Below, piece by piece: positions 1-8,190 of a stretch of 64,000 nt of DNA. The notes under the pieces are model-generated. The model was not told where the DNA came from. It searched no databases and was given only the letters and a program-made list of their open reading frames with translations. The DNA comes from ZC4RG30 sp040508085. GTDB lineage: Bacteria; Pseudomonadota; Gammaproteobacteria; Steroidobacterales; Steroidobacteraceae. The stretch is taken from positions 3,278 through 67,277 of the forward strand of contig JBEVNO010000058.1 of assembly GCA_040508085.1 (NCBI GenBank), in the 5' to 3' direction. Positions within the stretch are counted from its first letter, which is position 1. Each line of letters starts with the position of its first letter. Both the position numbers and the translations under genes were made by a program.

Positions 1-1402
1 CCAGCTCGCGCAGGCTGCGCTGTCCGTCGCGCACATAGCGGCCATCCGGCGGCTCGACGAAGGGGAAGGCCTCGATGTCCCCGAGCTTCAGCGCATGCAT
101 CTGCAGGATCACCGCGGCGAGGTTGGTGCGCTGGATCTCCGGCTCGGTGAAGGCCGGCCGCGCCAGGTAATCGGCCTCGTCGTACAGCCGGATGCAGATG
201 CCGGGGCCGACGCGCCCGCAGCGGCCGGCGCGCTGGTTCGCCGAGGCCTGCGAGATCTTCTCGATGGGCAGGCGCTGCAGCCGGCTGCGATGGCTGTAAC
301 GGCTGATGCGGGCGACGCCGGTGTCGATCACGGCACGGATGCCCGGCACCGTCAGCGAGGTTTCCGCCACATTGGTCGCCAGCACCACGCGGCGCCTGCC
401 CGACGGCCGGAACACGCGCTGCTGCTCCTCCTGCGCCAGCCGCGAATACAGCGGCAGCACCTCGCAGCCCATGGGGTGGTGCTTGCGCAGCGATTCGGTG
501 GTCTCGCGGATCTCGCGCTCGCCGCTGAGGAACACCAGGATGTCGCCGCTCTGGTCGCGCCACAGTTCATCCACCGCCGTGAGGATGGCGTCCTGTTCCG
601 CCGCGGCGGTCTCGTCCTCCTCGTCCAGCTGCACCGCGCGGTAGCGCACCTCCACCGGATAGCTGCGGCCCGATACCTGGATGATGGGCGCGTCAGCGAA
701 GTGCTTCGAGAAGCGCTCGGTGTCGATGGTGGCCGAGGTGATGACGATCTTCAGGTCCGGCCGCCGCGGCAGCAGCCAGCGCAGGTAGCCCAGCAGGAAG
801 TCGATGTTCAGCGAACGCTCGTGCGCCTCGTCCACGATGATGGTGTCGTAGGCGTCGAGGAAGCGATCGCCCTGCGTCTCGGCCAGCAGGATGCCGTCCG
901 TCATCAGCTTGATCAGGCCCTCGGGACGGCTGCGATCCTGGAAACGCAGCTTGTAGCCCACCAGCTGGCCCAGCGGCACCTGCAGTTCCTCCGCAATGCG
1001 CGCGGCCACTGCCCGCGCCGCGATGCGCCGCGGCTGCGTGTGGCCGATGATGCCGGCCACGCCCCGGCCTGCCTCCAGGCAGATCTTCGGCAACTGCGTG
1101 GTCTTGCCCGAGCCCGTCTCGCCGGCAACGATGACTACCGGATGCGCCGCGATGGCCGCGCGGATGGCATCGCGATGTGCGGAGACCGGCAGGTCTTCCG
1201 GATAGCTGAGCGCTGGCACACTCGCCGCCCGCGCCTGGCGGGCGGCACTGGAGGCCGCGATGCGCGCGGCCAGCGCCTGCTCTGCGCCGCCCACTGCGTT
1301 GCCGCGCAGCCGTGCCGCGGCCAGCCGGTCGCGCTCGCGACGCAGGCGGAACTGGTCACGGCGCAGGCAGTCTTCGATGGCGGGAGAATCCGGCGGGCTC
1401 AT
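1..1402 (-). CDS. hrpA: ATP-dependent RNA helicase HrpA, N-terminal part (cut by window edge)
   Basis: This is a DEAH-box RNA helicase of the HrpA type, which unwinds RNA with NTP hydrolysis in the cytoplasm. In the reverse-strand translation I read the Walker A motif GETGSGKT at about residues 94-101, DEAH at 191-194 and the SAT motif at 223-225, followed by the conserved helicase C region with the QRAGRCGR motif. The first 467 codons are present. HrpA proteins are usually about 1300 residues, so roughly two thirds lies beyond the left edge. The start is the ATG at 1402, opening with MSPPDSP. No stop codon occurs within the window. The helicase identity is firm; HrpA rather than HrpB rests on the N-terminal extension and overall motif spacing. 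Confidence 0.9.
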   Translation of the reverse strand, partial: MSPPDSPAIEDCLRRDQFRLRRERDRLAAARLRGNAVGGAEQALAARIAASSAARQARAASVPALSYPEDLPVSAHRDAIRAAIAAHPVVIVAGETGSGKTTQLPKICLEAGRGVAGIIGHTQPRRIAARAVAARIAEELQVPLGQLVGYKLRFQDRSRPEGLIKLMTDGILLAETQGDRFLDAYDTIIVDEAHERSLNIDFLLGYLRWLLPRRPDLKIVITSATIDTERFSKHFADAPIIQVSGRSYPVEVRYRAVQLDEEDETAAAEQDAILTAVDELWRDQSGDILVFLSGEREIRETTESLRKHHPMGCEVLPLYSRLAQEEQQRVFRPSGRRRVVLATNVAETSLTVPGIRAVIDTGVARISRYSHRSRLQRLPIEKISQASANQRAGRCGRVGPGICIRLYDEADYLARPAFTEPEIQRTNLAAVILQMHALKLGDIEAFPFVEPPDGRYVRDGQRSLREL

Positions 1403-1517
1403 GGTGGGGGCGATGTCCTACCCCGGCAGACTCCGGCGGACGACAGGCTGTCCTGGGGCGGGGGCCGATGATAGCTGCATCGGGCTGCAACAGCCCTGTT
1501 ACGGACTGGAGCCTGCC

Positions 1518-2123
1518 ATGCGACCCACCCTCATTTCATCTGCAGTAGCGGCCGCGCTGGCCGCGACCACACTGGCCTTTGCCACCGGCGCCAGCGCCCA
1601 GCTGCCTGCCGAGCCGGGCACCGGCACGGTGGCACCGGCGACAGCGGTGCCGGCGAAGCCGGATGTCAACGCCGCGGCCGAGAACGTGAAGAAGGCGCTG
1701 CAGGCCAAGAAGGATGTGCCGGCCGGTGAGATAACCGTAGGCACGCATGCCGACACCATCATCGTCAGTGGCGAGGTGAGCAGCGCGGCACAGGCTGCCG
1801 CCGCGCAGTCGACGGCGGAGGCCGCTTCGGAAGGCGCCCGGGTATCCACCAACATCGAGGTCCGCCCCGACGCCGAACAGAGCGCGGCGCAGCGCGGTGT
1901 CCAGCAGCAGGAAGCCGGGCTGGTGCGCAATGTGGAACAGGCGCTGCAACGTGACTCCGCCACTGCCGGGCTGGGTGTGCAGGTCAGTGTGCGGGCGCCG
2001 GATGTCATCGGCCTGCATGGCCTGGTGCCAACAGCCGCGAGCCGCCAGGCGGCCGGACGCGTGGCCGCACAGGTGGCGGGTGTGAAGCGGGTGGACAACC
2101 AGCTGCAGATTCCGGCCGAGTAG
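1518..2123 (+). CDS. Periplasmic protein with two BON domains
   Basis: A 201-residue exported protein. Residues 1-27 form a signal peptide with an ASA cleavage motif. The remainder holds two BON-like modules (about 60-115 and 135-198), each with the alternating hydrophobic pattern and the late glycine typical of BON domains (for example the stretch ending in VDNQLQIP). BON domains bind lipid or membrane surfaces and occur in OsmY and related envelope-stress proteins. The ATG at 1518 was chosen because it begins the signal peptide; the reading frame is open further upstream, but that part looks non-coding. It lies divergent from hrpA with 115 bp between them. The specific ligand is unknown. 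Confidence 0.8.
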   Translation: MRPTLISSAVAAALAATTLAFATGASAQLPAEPGTGTVAPATAVPAKPDVNAAAENVKKALQAKKDVPAGEITVGTHADTIIVSGEVSSAAQAAAAQSTAEAASEGARVSTNIEVRPDAEQSAAQRGVQQQEAGLVRNVEQALQRDSATAGLGVQVSVRAPDVIGLHGLVPTAASRQAAGRVAAQVAGVKRVDNQLQIPAE

Positions 2124-2125
2124 CT

Positions 2126-2527
2126 TCAGCCGAAATCGATACGGGATACCGGCGTGGCCTGCAGATGATCAGCCAGCTGCAGGCCCGTGTTGCGGCTGAT
2201 GAGAGGTCCCAGCGAATGCGTTTCTGCAGCGGCAAACGCAAGGGATTGATCCGTGAACCGCCGCCGGCCAGTTCGCGGTGCCGCGTGCAGCAGCGCATAG
2301 CCCTGGTGTCGCGGATCGCGCTCGATCTGCCCGGCGAGCGCCTTGACCACTTCCTCCTCGCCTTCCAGCAATTGCAGGAAGCGGTCACCATCGAACTGCA
2401 GCATTGAAGTGACGTCCAGGCGCGCGTTCTTCGCCCGCGCCCGCTGCACCATCTCCAGCAGGAACTGCTGATCCCCGATGGCTGTGATCCAGCTGGCGTA
2501 AACCAGTTCGTAGGGCATTGTGTCCAT
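2126..2527 (-). CDS. Single-domain BLUF photoreceptor
   Basis: A stand-alone 133-residue BLUF (blue light using FAD) domain. The flavin-network residues are present: Tyr10 in LVYAS, Asn34 in KNARL and Gln52 in FLQLLEG. The C-terminal strand that normally carries the semi-conserved Trp and the conserved Met reads RRFTDQSL here, placing Gln94 at the Trp position and Leu96 at the Met position. Short BLUF proteins signal through partner proteins because they have no output domain. The gene is divergent from a Crp/Fnr regulator and shares a 74-bp intergenic region with it that contains a perfect 14-bp palindrome, so the two may be co-regulated. It ends 2 bp from the BON gene, tail to tail. Confidence 0.85.
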   Translation of the reverse strand: MDTMPYELVYASWITAIGDQQFLLEMVQRARAKNARLDVTSMLQFDGDRFLQLLEGEEEVVKALAGQIERDPRHQGYALLHAAPRTGRRRFTDQSLAFAAAETHSLGPLISRNTGLQLADHLQATPVSRIDFG

Positions 2528-2538
2528 GGCGTCGGTTG

Positions 2539-2552
2539 TAGGAATATTCCTA
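2539..2552. promoter_or_regulatory. Perfect 14-bp palindrome between the BLUF and Crp/Fnr genes
   Basis: The sequence TAGGAATATTCCTA is identical to its reverse complement. It sits 12 bp from the BLUF start codon and 50 bp upstream of the Crp/Fnr start codon. Position and symmetry suggest an operator for a dimeric regulator. It does not match the TTGAT-N4-ATCAA Fnr box or the TGTGA-N6-TCACA Crp box, so the binder is unknown. Confidence 0.45.
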
Positions 2553-2601
2553 TGACTTTATCCGGGCCCCGCCGCGCCCCGGTACATCAAAAGACGTAAC
2601 C

Positions 2602-3369
2602 ATGGCGATCAGAAAAAACGCAGCGCGCCCGGAACCGATTCTCGTGCCCTGTGCCGCCTGCCCGTTGCGGCGCCAGGACATTTTCAAGAAGGCTACCGCT
2701 GAAGAGATCGCCTTCATCCAGCAGCTGAAGATCGGCGAACTGGTGCTGCCTGCGGGCTCGCAGGTGATGCGCGAGGATGTGCCAACGGGCGAGTACTTCA
2801 CGCTGCTCGGCGGCTGGGCCTTCCGTTACCGCACCTTGTCGTCCGGGGCCCGGCAGATCCTCAATTTCCTGCTGCCGGGAGACTTCCTCGGCCTGCAGGA
2901 GAAACTCGACGGCAAGGCCGCGCATGGCGTTGAGCTGCTGACCGATGGCGTGCTGTGCCGCTTCCCCGGCGAGCGGCTGTTCGATGTGTACCGTTCGCAC
3001 CCGGCGCTGGGCTACGACCTCACCTGGCTTGCCGCGCATGAGGAGCTGATCATGGACGAGAACCTGGTCTCGGTCGGCCAGCGTTCGGCGCCGCAGCGCA
3101 TTGCCATGCTGCTCATCCATCTCTTCAAGCGTGCCGAGTCAGTGGGGCTGAAGGATGAAGACGACACCGTACCGTTTCCGGTAACGCAGCAGCACATGTC
3201 CGATGCATTGGGCCTGTCGCTGGTGCATACCCACCGCACGCTGCGCCGGCTGCAGCACAGCGGCTTGTTCCATGTGGAGGACGGCCGGCTCGCCATCCGC
3301 AAGCCGAAGGCATTGCGGCATCTTGCCGATTACTATGCGCTGCCGTTGCGGGATCGCCCGCTGATCTGA
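2602..3369 (+). CDS. Crp/Fnr family transcriptional regulator
   Basis: A 255-residue regulator with a short N-terminal leader carrying Cys17 and Cys20 (VPCAACPLRR), a cupin-like cyclic-nucleotide-binding fold at about 40-150, a long dimerisation helix and a winged helix-turn-helix at about 170-235 whose recognition region contains HMSDALGLSLVHTHRTL. The two-cysteine leader resembles Fnr-like proteins, but the spaced third N-terminal cysteine of E. coli Fnr is absent, so a [4Fe-4S] oxygen sensor is not supported. The gene is divergent from the BLUF gene. Its 3' end overlaps the convergent kinase gene by 37 bp. Effector and regulon are unknown. Confidence 0.85.
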   Translation: MAIRKNAARPEPILVPCAACPLRRQDIFKKATAEEIAFIQQLKIGELVLPAGSQVMREDVPTGEYFTLLGGWAFRYRTLSSGARQILNFLLPGDFLGLQEKLDGKAAHGVELLTDGVLCRFPGERLFDVYRSHPALGYDLTWLAAHEELIMDENLVSVGQRSAPQRIAMLLIHLFKRAESVGLKDEDDTVPFPVTQQHMSDALGLSLVHTHRTLRRLQHSGLFHVEDGRLAIRKPKALRHLADYYALPLRDRPLI

Positions 3370-4769
3370 TCGTTGCCAGTGGCTGCCGGCGATGTCGCGG
3401 CGATCGGCAGCACGACGACGAAGGTCGAGCCCAGTCCCCTGCCCGGGCTGCCCGCCCGCACCGAGCCCCCGTGCAATTCGGCGAGCTGCCGCACGATCGA
3501 CAGACCGAGGCCGAGTCCGCCGCGCTGGCCTGCGGTCACGGCGTCAGCCTGCCGGAAGCGATCGAATACCAGCGGCAGGAATTCGCTGCTGATGCCCGCG
3601 CCATTGTCGGACACAGCCAGTTCCACCTCGCCATCGATGCGCCGCAGGCAGACGCTGATCTGCCCGCCTGGCGGCGTGAACTTGATGGCGTTGCTCAGCA
3701 GGTTCGACAGCACCTGCTGCAGTCGCGCGGGGTCCCCCGTGACGACCACCTGGCTGCCCGGATGGAACAGGCTTTCGATGCTCAGGCGCCTGGCGGCGGC
3801 GGCGGCGCGTACGTTCTCGATGGCTGTCGTCACCACGGCGGCGATGGCTACCGGCTGCGCCAGCAATTTCACCTTGCCGCTGATGATGCTGCTCAGGTCG
3901 AGCAGGTCGTCCACCATCTGGCGCGGCGCGGGTGCGCGGCGCGCGCCCACCTCGGGGCCAGTGGAGATTCCCTGCAGCGAGGCACTGGCGGTGGTCTGCG
4001 CGCTGCGCAGGGTGGCAGGGCCCGCCGCGGGCGACTGCGCAGCGGCAGGTTCCAGCGCATCACGCCGCGCGCTCCCACTGCGCTGCAGTTGGCGTTCGGC
4101 CCAGCGCTGCTCGCTGATATCCAGCACCACGCCGGGCAGGCGCGCCGGGGTTCCCTCGCTGTCGCGCAGGACGCGCCCGCGCGCCAGCACCCGCCGCTCC
4201 GTCCCCTGCTCCGGGCGCAGCCGGTATTCACAGCTGAAATAGCTGCCGTCACGCAGCGCCTGGTCGATGGCGGCGCGGGCCAGATGCCGGTCCTCGGGGT
4301 GCACTGCCTGCAGGTAGATGGACAGGGGGCCACCTTCGGCATCGGCGGGCGAGATGCCCAGCATCGCCGCAAGGCTGGCGTCGGCAAACACCCGGTCGCT
4401 GGTGATGTTCCATTCCCAGGTGCCGATCTCGTTCGCCAGCAGTGCGGTATCCATGCGCTCCCGGGTCTGCAGCAGCGCCCGTTCGGCGCTGGCGCGGGCC
4501 TGCTCGACGCGCGCCAGGCGGCGATCCGCCAGCACCACTGTGGCTGCAAAGAAGATGGCACAGAAGCCAGCGAGAAAGGCGACGCCGGAACTGGTGGTGA
4601 GGTGCCCCAGCTCCTGCATGAACAGGATGATGGCGCCGCCAGCCACCGGCGCGGCCAGCCCCCAGGGAAGCAGGAAGCGGCGCAGCGCCGCGGCGCCGCC
4701 AGGCGTGTGCGCGTGCGGGCCGTGTACGGCTGCCGTGATTCCGGCGGCTTCCGAGCTTGAAATTGACAT
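3333..4769 (-). CDS. Membrane-bound PAS sensor kinase lacking a recognisable H-box
   Basis: A 478-residue protein with two N-terminal membrane helices (about 33-52 and 62-80), a PAS domain (about 106-218) and an intact HATPase_c domain (about 305-456). The ATPase motifs are all visible: N box LSNLLSNAIKFTPPGG, G1 DNGAGIS, F box VFDRFRQAD and G2 GGLGLGLSIV. Between them, where HisKA kinases carry an HE[LM]RNP phospho-acceptor motif, residues 228-285 are an Ala/Pro/Ser-rich stretch with no histidine. Neither of the other two frames restores the motif there. It is therefore either a degenerate kinase or a protein signalling without autophosphorylation. No response regulator is adjacent. It converges on the Crp/Fnr gene. 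Confidence 0.8.
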   Translation of the reverse strand: MSISSSEAAGITAAVHGPHAHTPGGAAALRRFLLPWGLAAPVAGGAIILFMQELGHLTTSSGVAFLAGFCAIFFAATVVLADRRLARVEQARASAERALLQTRERMDTALLANEIGTWEWNITSDRVFADASLAAMLGISPADAEGGPLSIYLQAVHPEDRHLARAAIDQALRDGSYFSCEYRLRPEQGTERRVLARGRVLRDSEGTPARLPGVVLDISEQRWAERQLQRSGSARRDALEPAAAQSPAAGPATLRSAQTTASASLQGISTGPEVGARRAPAPRQMVDDLLDLSSIISGKVKLLAQPVAIAAVVTTAIENVRAAAAARRLSIESLFHPGSQVVVTGDPARLQQVLSNLLSNAIKFTPPGGQISVCLRRIDGEVELAVSDNGAGISSEFLPLVFDRFRQADAVTAGQRGGLGLGLSIVRQLAELHGGSVRAGSPGRGLGSTFVVVLPIAATSPAATGNDQISGRSRNGSA

Positions 4770-4866
4770 CCTGCAGCAAGCCTAGCCCGCAGGCGCTAAT
4801 TATCTGTTCGCTGCCGAACATTGCGCCGCCCGGATACGACTCAGTCGGCGCTGCTGCGCCTGCACA

Positions 4867-6405
4867 TCACCACGCCGCCGGCCGGTAATCCTTCAGGAAC
4901 TGGCCCCATTGATGGATGCCGGAGTTCACGCCGGCAAATACCGGATCCACGATGCGCGCCGCGCCATCAATGATATCCAGCGGCGGGGCAAAGCCCTCTT
5001 CGGCCTTGCGCGCCGCGTGCACCACCGGGTCTTCGTCGGTCACCCAGCCAGTGTCCACCGCATTCATGTGGATGCCATCGCGCACATAGTCCGGCGCGCT
5101 GGTGCGGGTCATCATGTTCAGCGCCGCCTTGGCCATGTTGGTGTGTGGGTGCTTGTCGGTCTTGGTGGTGCGGTAGAACTGCCCTTCCATGGCGCTCACG
5201 TTGACGATGTGCAGGTCGCGCGCGCCGCTCTTCAGCATCAAGGGCTTCAGGCGCGCGTTGAGGATGTAGGGCGCGATGGCATTGACCAGCTGCACTTCCA
5301 GCAATTCCGGCGTCTCCACTTCATGCAGGCGCAGCCGCCAGCTGTTCACGCTGCGCAGGTCCAGCTGCTGGCTGTCCTCGTCATAGCGGCCAGCAGGAAA
5401 CAGCGCCTCGCCGGCGAGGTAGTCCTCGTCCAGGTAATGGCGCTGCGACAATGCGGCGCTGTGCACCAGCCCTTCCGGGTAACCGTGCGCCGCATGCGGC
5501 ATGAGTTCGCGGCCCGCATCGCGCGGGGCTTCATGGCCAGGCGCATCCAGCAATGCGCGGCACAGCGCCTCATGCCGCGCCAGCGGTGCGCGCTGCGCTG
5601 GCGGCAGCGCGGCCGCGCCCTGCGCCTCCGCGGCCAGCAGGTGGCGGAAGAACCCTGCCGGACGCCGCACCGTCTGGCAGGCATTGTTCACGATGTAGTC
5701 GAGCCGCGGCAGCTGCCCGCCCAGCCAGCGGGCGAACAGTTCGACGCTGGGCGTGTGCCGCAGGTCCAGGCCATGCACCTGCAGGCGCTGCGACCAGTCG
5801 GCATAGTCCGGCTCCCGTGCATAGCGGGCGGCGGCGTCCACGGGGAAGCGCGTCAGCGCCACAACATGCGCGCCGGCGCGCAGCAGTTTCAATGCGGCCT
5901 GGAAGCCGATCTTCACGCGCGCGCCGGTGACCAGCGCCACACGGCCGCCGAGGTCGGCGCTCTGCTCGCGTTTGGCGTAGTTGAAGTCGCCGCAATCGCG
6001 GCACATCGAATCGTAGTAGCGATGCACCGCGGTGAAGGCCTGCTTGCAGACGTAGCAGTTGCGCGCGCCATGGAGCGACGGGCCGCCGGCTGCGGCGGCA
6101 TCTGCTGCCGGCGGTGGCGTCAGCCACAGCGGCGCATAGGTTTCGCGCAGCCGCTGCACCCGCAGGCCCGCCTGCGCCAGAGCCGCTTCATCCTGCCGCC
6201 GCGCCGCCTCGCGTTCACCACGCCGGAAGGCGCGGGCCATGCGCCGCAGCGCGCCGCGATCCGGTGTGGTGATGCGGCCGGCCAGCACCAGCAATTCACG
6301 TCGCTCGGCCTCGGTGAGGCGCGTCAGCAGGCTGCGGTCGGCGTCGATGGCCTGCAGTGCACGCAGGCAGGCGCGCAGTTCATCCTCAGGTGCCAGTGCC
6401 GTCAT
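4867..6405 (-). CDS. Short-chain dehydrogenase with N-terminal helical and zinc-finger regions
   Basis: A 512-residue protein about twice the length of a classical SDR. Residues 1-100 are helical and charged. A four-cysteine zinc-finger-like knuckle follows (Cys117, Cys120, Cys135, Cys138). The Rossmann fold starts at TGARVKIG (160-167), with VNNAC at 239-243 and Ser404 in VNVSAMEG. The catalytic YxxxK motif reads TNMAK at 422-426, with Thr in place of Tyr but Lys426 kept. From memory, this zinc-finger SDR family occurs in bacteria and eukaryotes with the same HTNMAKAALNMMT segment, so the change is probably a family trait rather than damage. The substrate is not known. It is divergent from the acetyltransferase gene at 6433. 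Confidence 0.75.
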   Translation of the reverse strand: MTALAPEDELRACLRALQAIDADRSLLTRLTEAERRELLVLAGRITTPDRGALRRMARAFRRGEREAARRQDEAALAQAGLRVQRLRETYAPLWLTPPPAADAAAAGGPSLHGARNCYVCKQAFTAVHRYYDSMCRDCGDFNYAKREQSADLGGRVALVTGARVKIGFQAALKLLRAGAHVVALTRFPVDAAARYAREPDYADWSQRLQVHGLDLRHTPSVELFARWLGGQLPRLDYIVNNACQTVRRPAGFFRHLLAAEAQGAAALPPAQRAPLARHEALCRALLDAPGHEAPRDAGRELMPHAAHGYPEGLVHSAALSQRHYLDEDYLAGEALFPAGRYDEDSQQLDLRSVNSWRLRLHEVETPELLEVQLVNAIAPYILNARLKPLMLKSGARDLHIVNVSAMEGQFYRTTKTDKHPHTNMAKAALNMMTRTSAPDYVRDGIHMNAVDTGWVTDEDPVVHAARKAEEGFAPPLDIIDGAARIVDPVFAGVNSGIHQWGQFLKDYRPAAW

Positions 6406-6432
6406 GCGCGGATTTTACTAGGATGGACGCAG

Positions 6433-6993
6433 ATGACCGACATCGATCTGCAACCACACCTCAGCACCCCGCTCATCAACCTGCGGCCGCTGCGCGAGCA
6501 GGACTGGACAGAGCTGTTCGCGCTGGCGGCGGACCCGCTGATCTGGGCAGTGCATCCGGCCCATGATCGCTGGCAGGAGCCGGTGTTCCGGCAGTTCTTC
6601 GAGCAGGGCCTGGCCAGCGGTGGCGCGCTGGTGGCCAGCGACCCGCGCAGCGGCGCCCTGATCGGCTATTCCCGCTACGACCGCGCGCGCGCCGGACCCG
6701 GTGAGGTGGAGATCGGCTGGACCTTCCTCTCCCGTGCCTGCTGGGGCGGCGAGGTGAACCGCGCCATGAAGCGCGCCATGCTGCAGCACGCGCTGCAGTT
6801 CGTGCCGCGCGTGATCTTCATCGTCGGCGCGGAGAACCACCGCTCAAGGCGCGCGATGGAGAAGATCGGCGGCCGGCTGGAAGAGCGCCCGGTGAAGCAG
6901 GCCGCCAGCCTGCCGGCGGGTCCGCATGTCACCTATGTGATCGACCGCGAGTCGTTCGCGGCGGGGCCGCTGATGCAGCCACCGGCGACCTGA
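6433..6993 (+). CDS. GNAT family N-acetyltransferase
   Basis: A 186-residue protein of the RimJ/RimL-like GNAT group. It begins with the LINLRPLREQDWTELFALA segment typical of the family and ends with the acetyl-CoA site region ENHRSRRAMEKIGGRL, where an amide-rich loop precedes the last helix. It would transfer an acetyl group from acetyl-CoA to an amine; the acceptor cannot be told from sequence. The ATG at 6433 begins MTDIDLQ and gives the normal family length, although the frame stays open for a long way upstream through the complement of the SDR gene. The Nudix gene follows after 11 bp on the same strand, so the two are probably co-transcribed. Confidence 0.8.
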   Translation: MTDIDLQPHLSTPLINLRPLREQDWTELFALAADPLIWAVHPAHDRWQEPVFRQFFEQGLASGGALVASDPRSGALIGYSRYDRARAGPGEVEIGWTFLSRACWGGEVNRAMKRAMLQHALQFVPRVIFIVGAENHRSRRAMEKIGGRLEERPVKQAASLPAGPHVTYVIDRESFAAGPLMQPPAT

Positions 6994-7004
6994 GGCTGCG
7001 ACGC

Positions 7005-7625
7005 ATGGAGAGCGAGTGGCTGACGCACATCAAGCGCCTGCAGGCCCTGGCCGCCACGGGCCTGACCTACCCTACCGGCGTCTACGACCGCGAGCGCTAT
7101 GAAGAGATCAAGGCCATTGCCGAGCAGATGCTGGCATCGCTGTTCGCAGCCCCTGTCGGGCAGATAGGCGAGCTGTCGCCTGGCACGCGCGCGCACCCGA
7201 CGCCCAGCCTCGACGTGCGCGGCGCAGTATTCGATGGCGAGCGCGTGCTGCTGGTGCGCGAGGGCAGCACCGGACGCTGGACGCTGCCCGGCGGCTTTGC
7301 CGAGATCGGCCTCTCCGCCGCGGAGAACATCATCAAGGAAGTGCGCGAGGAAGCCTGCCTGGAGGTGGCGGTGCAGCGGCTTTATGCCGTGCGCCACAAG
7401 GCCAAAGGTCCGTTCCGGCCCGATGTGCGGGATTTCTACAAGTTCTACTTCCTGTGCAGGCCGCTGGGTTCCAGCGCGCCGCAGGCAGGCCCCGAAGTCA
7501 CCGCTGCCGGCTACTTTGCGCTGGATGCGCTGCCGGAGCTGGATACCAACCGCACCTGCCGCGAAGACCTGGAGCGCGCGCTGGCGTTCCATCGCGATCC
7601 CGCGCTGCAGCCACTGATCGACTAA
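7005..7625 (+). CDS. Nudix hydrolase with NUDIX_N domain (YjhB-like)
   Basis: A 206-residue Nudix hydrolase. Residues 1-60 match the helical NUDIX_N region seen before YjhB/ADP-ribose pyrophosphatase-like enzymes. The Nudix box spans about 97-119 and reads GFAEIGLSAAENIIKEVREE. Relative to the canonical motif the first Glu is Leu, Arg is Lys and the late Gly is Cys. The Leu and Lys changes are common in this NUDIX_N family, and the metal-binding EVREE core is intact. Such enzymes cleave nucleoside diphosphate-X compounds, with ADP-ribose or nucleotide sugars the usual candidates. It sits 11 bp after the acetyltransferase and 45 bp before the CAP-protein start. Confidence 0.85.
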   Translation: MESEWLTHIKRLQALAATGLTYPTGVYDRERYEEIKAIAEQMLASLFAAPVGQIGELSPGTRAHPTPSLDVRGAVFDGERVLLVREGSTGRWTLPGGFAEIGLSAAENIIKEVREEACLEVAVQRLYAVRHKAKGPFRPDVRDFYKFYFLCRPLGSSAPQAGPEVTAAGYFALDALPELDTNRTCREDLERALAFHRDPALQPLID

Positions 7626-7670
7626 GTGCATTCACGCGCGGTTCACCCGCGCGGCCAGAAACTGCAGCGC

Positions 7671-8177
7671 ATGCGATGGGTGCCCCCTGTAATGCTGCTG
7701 GGCTGCCTCATGGGCAACGTGCTTGCCGGCGAACGCCCTCCGGTCAGTACCGAGCCGCCAGCGGCTGTTCAACAGCGTGTGCTGGAGCTGGTCAACCAGG
7801 CCAGGGCGCGCGGCCGTGCCTGTGGCGGCGAACGGTTCGCCGGTGCGCCGCCGCTGCTGGTGTCGGAGCCGCTGCATCGCGCCGCCCGCGCGCATGCACG
7901 GGATATGGCCCGACGCGGCTATTTCGATCACGTATCGCGCGACGGACGCACGCCGAAGCAGCGCGTGCAGGCCGAGGGCTACCGGCTGCGCCTCACCGGC
8001 GAGAACATCGCCTTTGGTCCGGAGTCCGCGGCCGAAGTGGTGGCGGGCTGGCTGGGCAGCCCGGGCCACTGCGCCAACATCATGGATCCGCGCTTCGTCC
8101 ACATGGGTGCGGCGGTGGCCATGGGCCGCAAGCGCGGGCACTTCTACTGGGTGCAGGAGCTGGGCCAGCCCCGCTGA
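7671..8177 (+). CDS. Secreted CAP (SCP-like) domain protein
   Basis: A 168-residue protein of the CAP/SCP superfamily. It starts with a signal peptide (MRWVPPVMLLGCLMGNVLAG). The CAP core contains HARDMARRGYFDH, the GENIAFG motif and GWLGSPGHCANIMDP, including the His and Glu residues of the CAP cavity. A GTG at 7626 would add 15 residues in front of the signal peptide, so the ATG at 7671 is preferred. Bacterial CAP proteins are exported; their activity is mostly unproven. It ends 13 bp from the stop of the convergent sensor gene. Confidence 0.8.
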   Translation: MRWVPPVMLLGCLMGNVLAGERPPVSTEPPAAVQQRVLELVNQARARGRACGGERFAGAPPLLVSEPLHRAARAHARDMARRGYFDHVSRDGRTPKQRVQAEGYRLRLTGENIAFGPESAAEVVAGWLGSPGHCANIMDPRFVHMGAAVAMGRKRGHFYWVQELGQPR

Positions 8178-8190
8178 TCCGCGGCCAAGG

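Noticed and set aside
95..1471. Open reading frame of 458 codons on the plus strand at the left edge
   Set aside because: It mirrors the helicase gene on the minus strand, which shows Walker A, DEAH and SAT motifs and only lacks a stop because the window cuts it.
3262..3280. A third parS site in the Crp/Fnr gene (GTTCCATGTGGAG)
   Set aside because: It is not palindromic and deviates from the consensus at the core, unlike the two perfect sites in recF.
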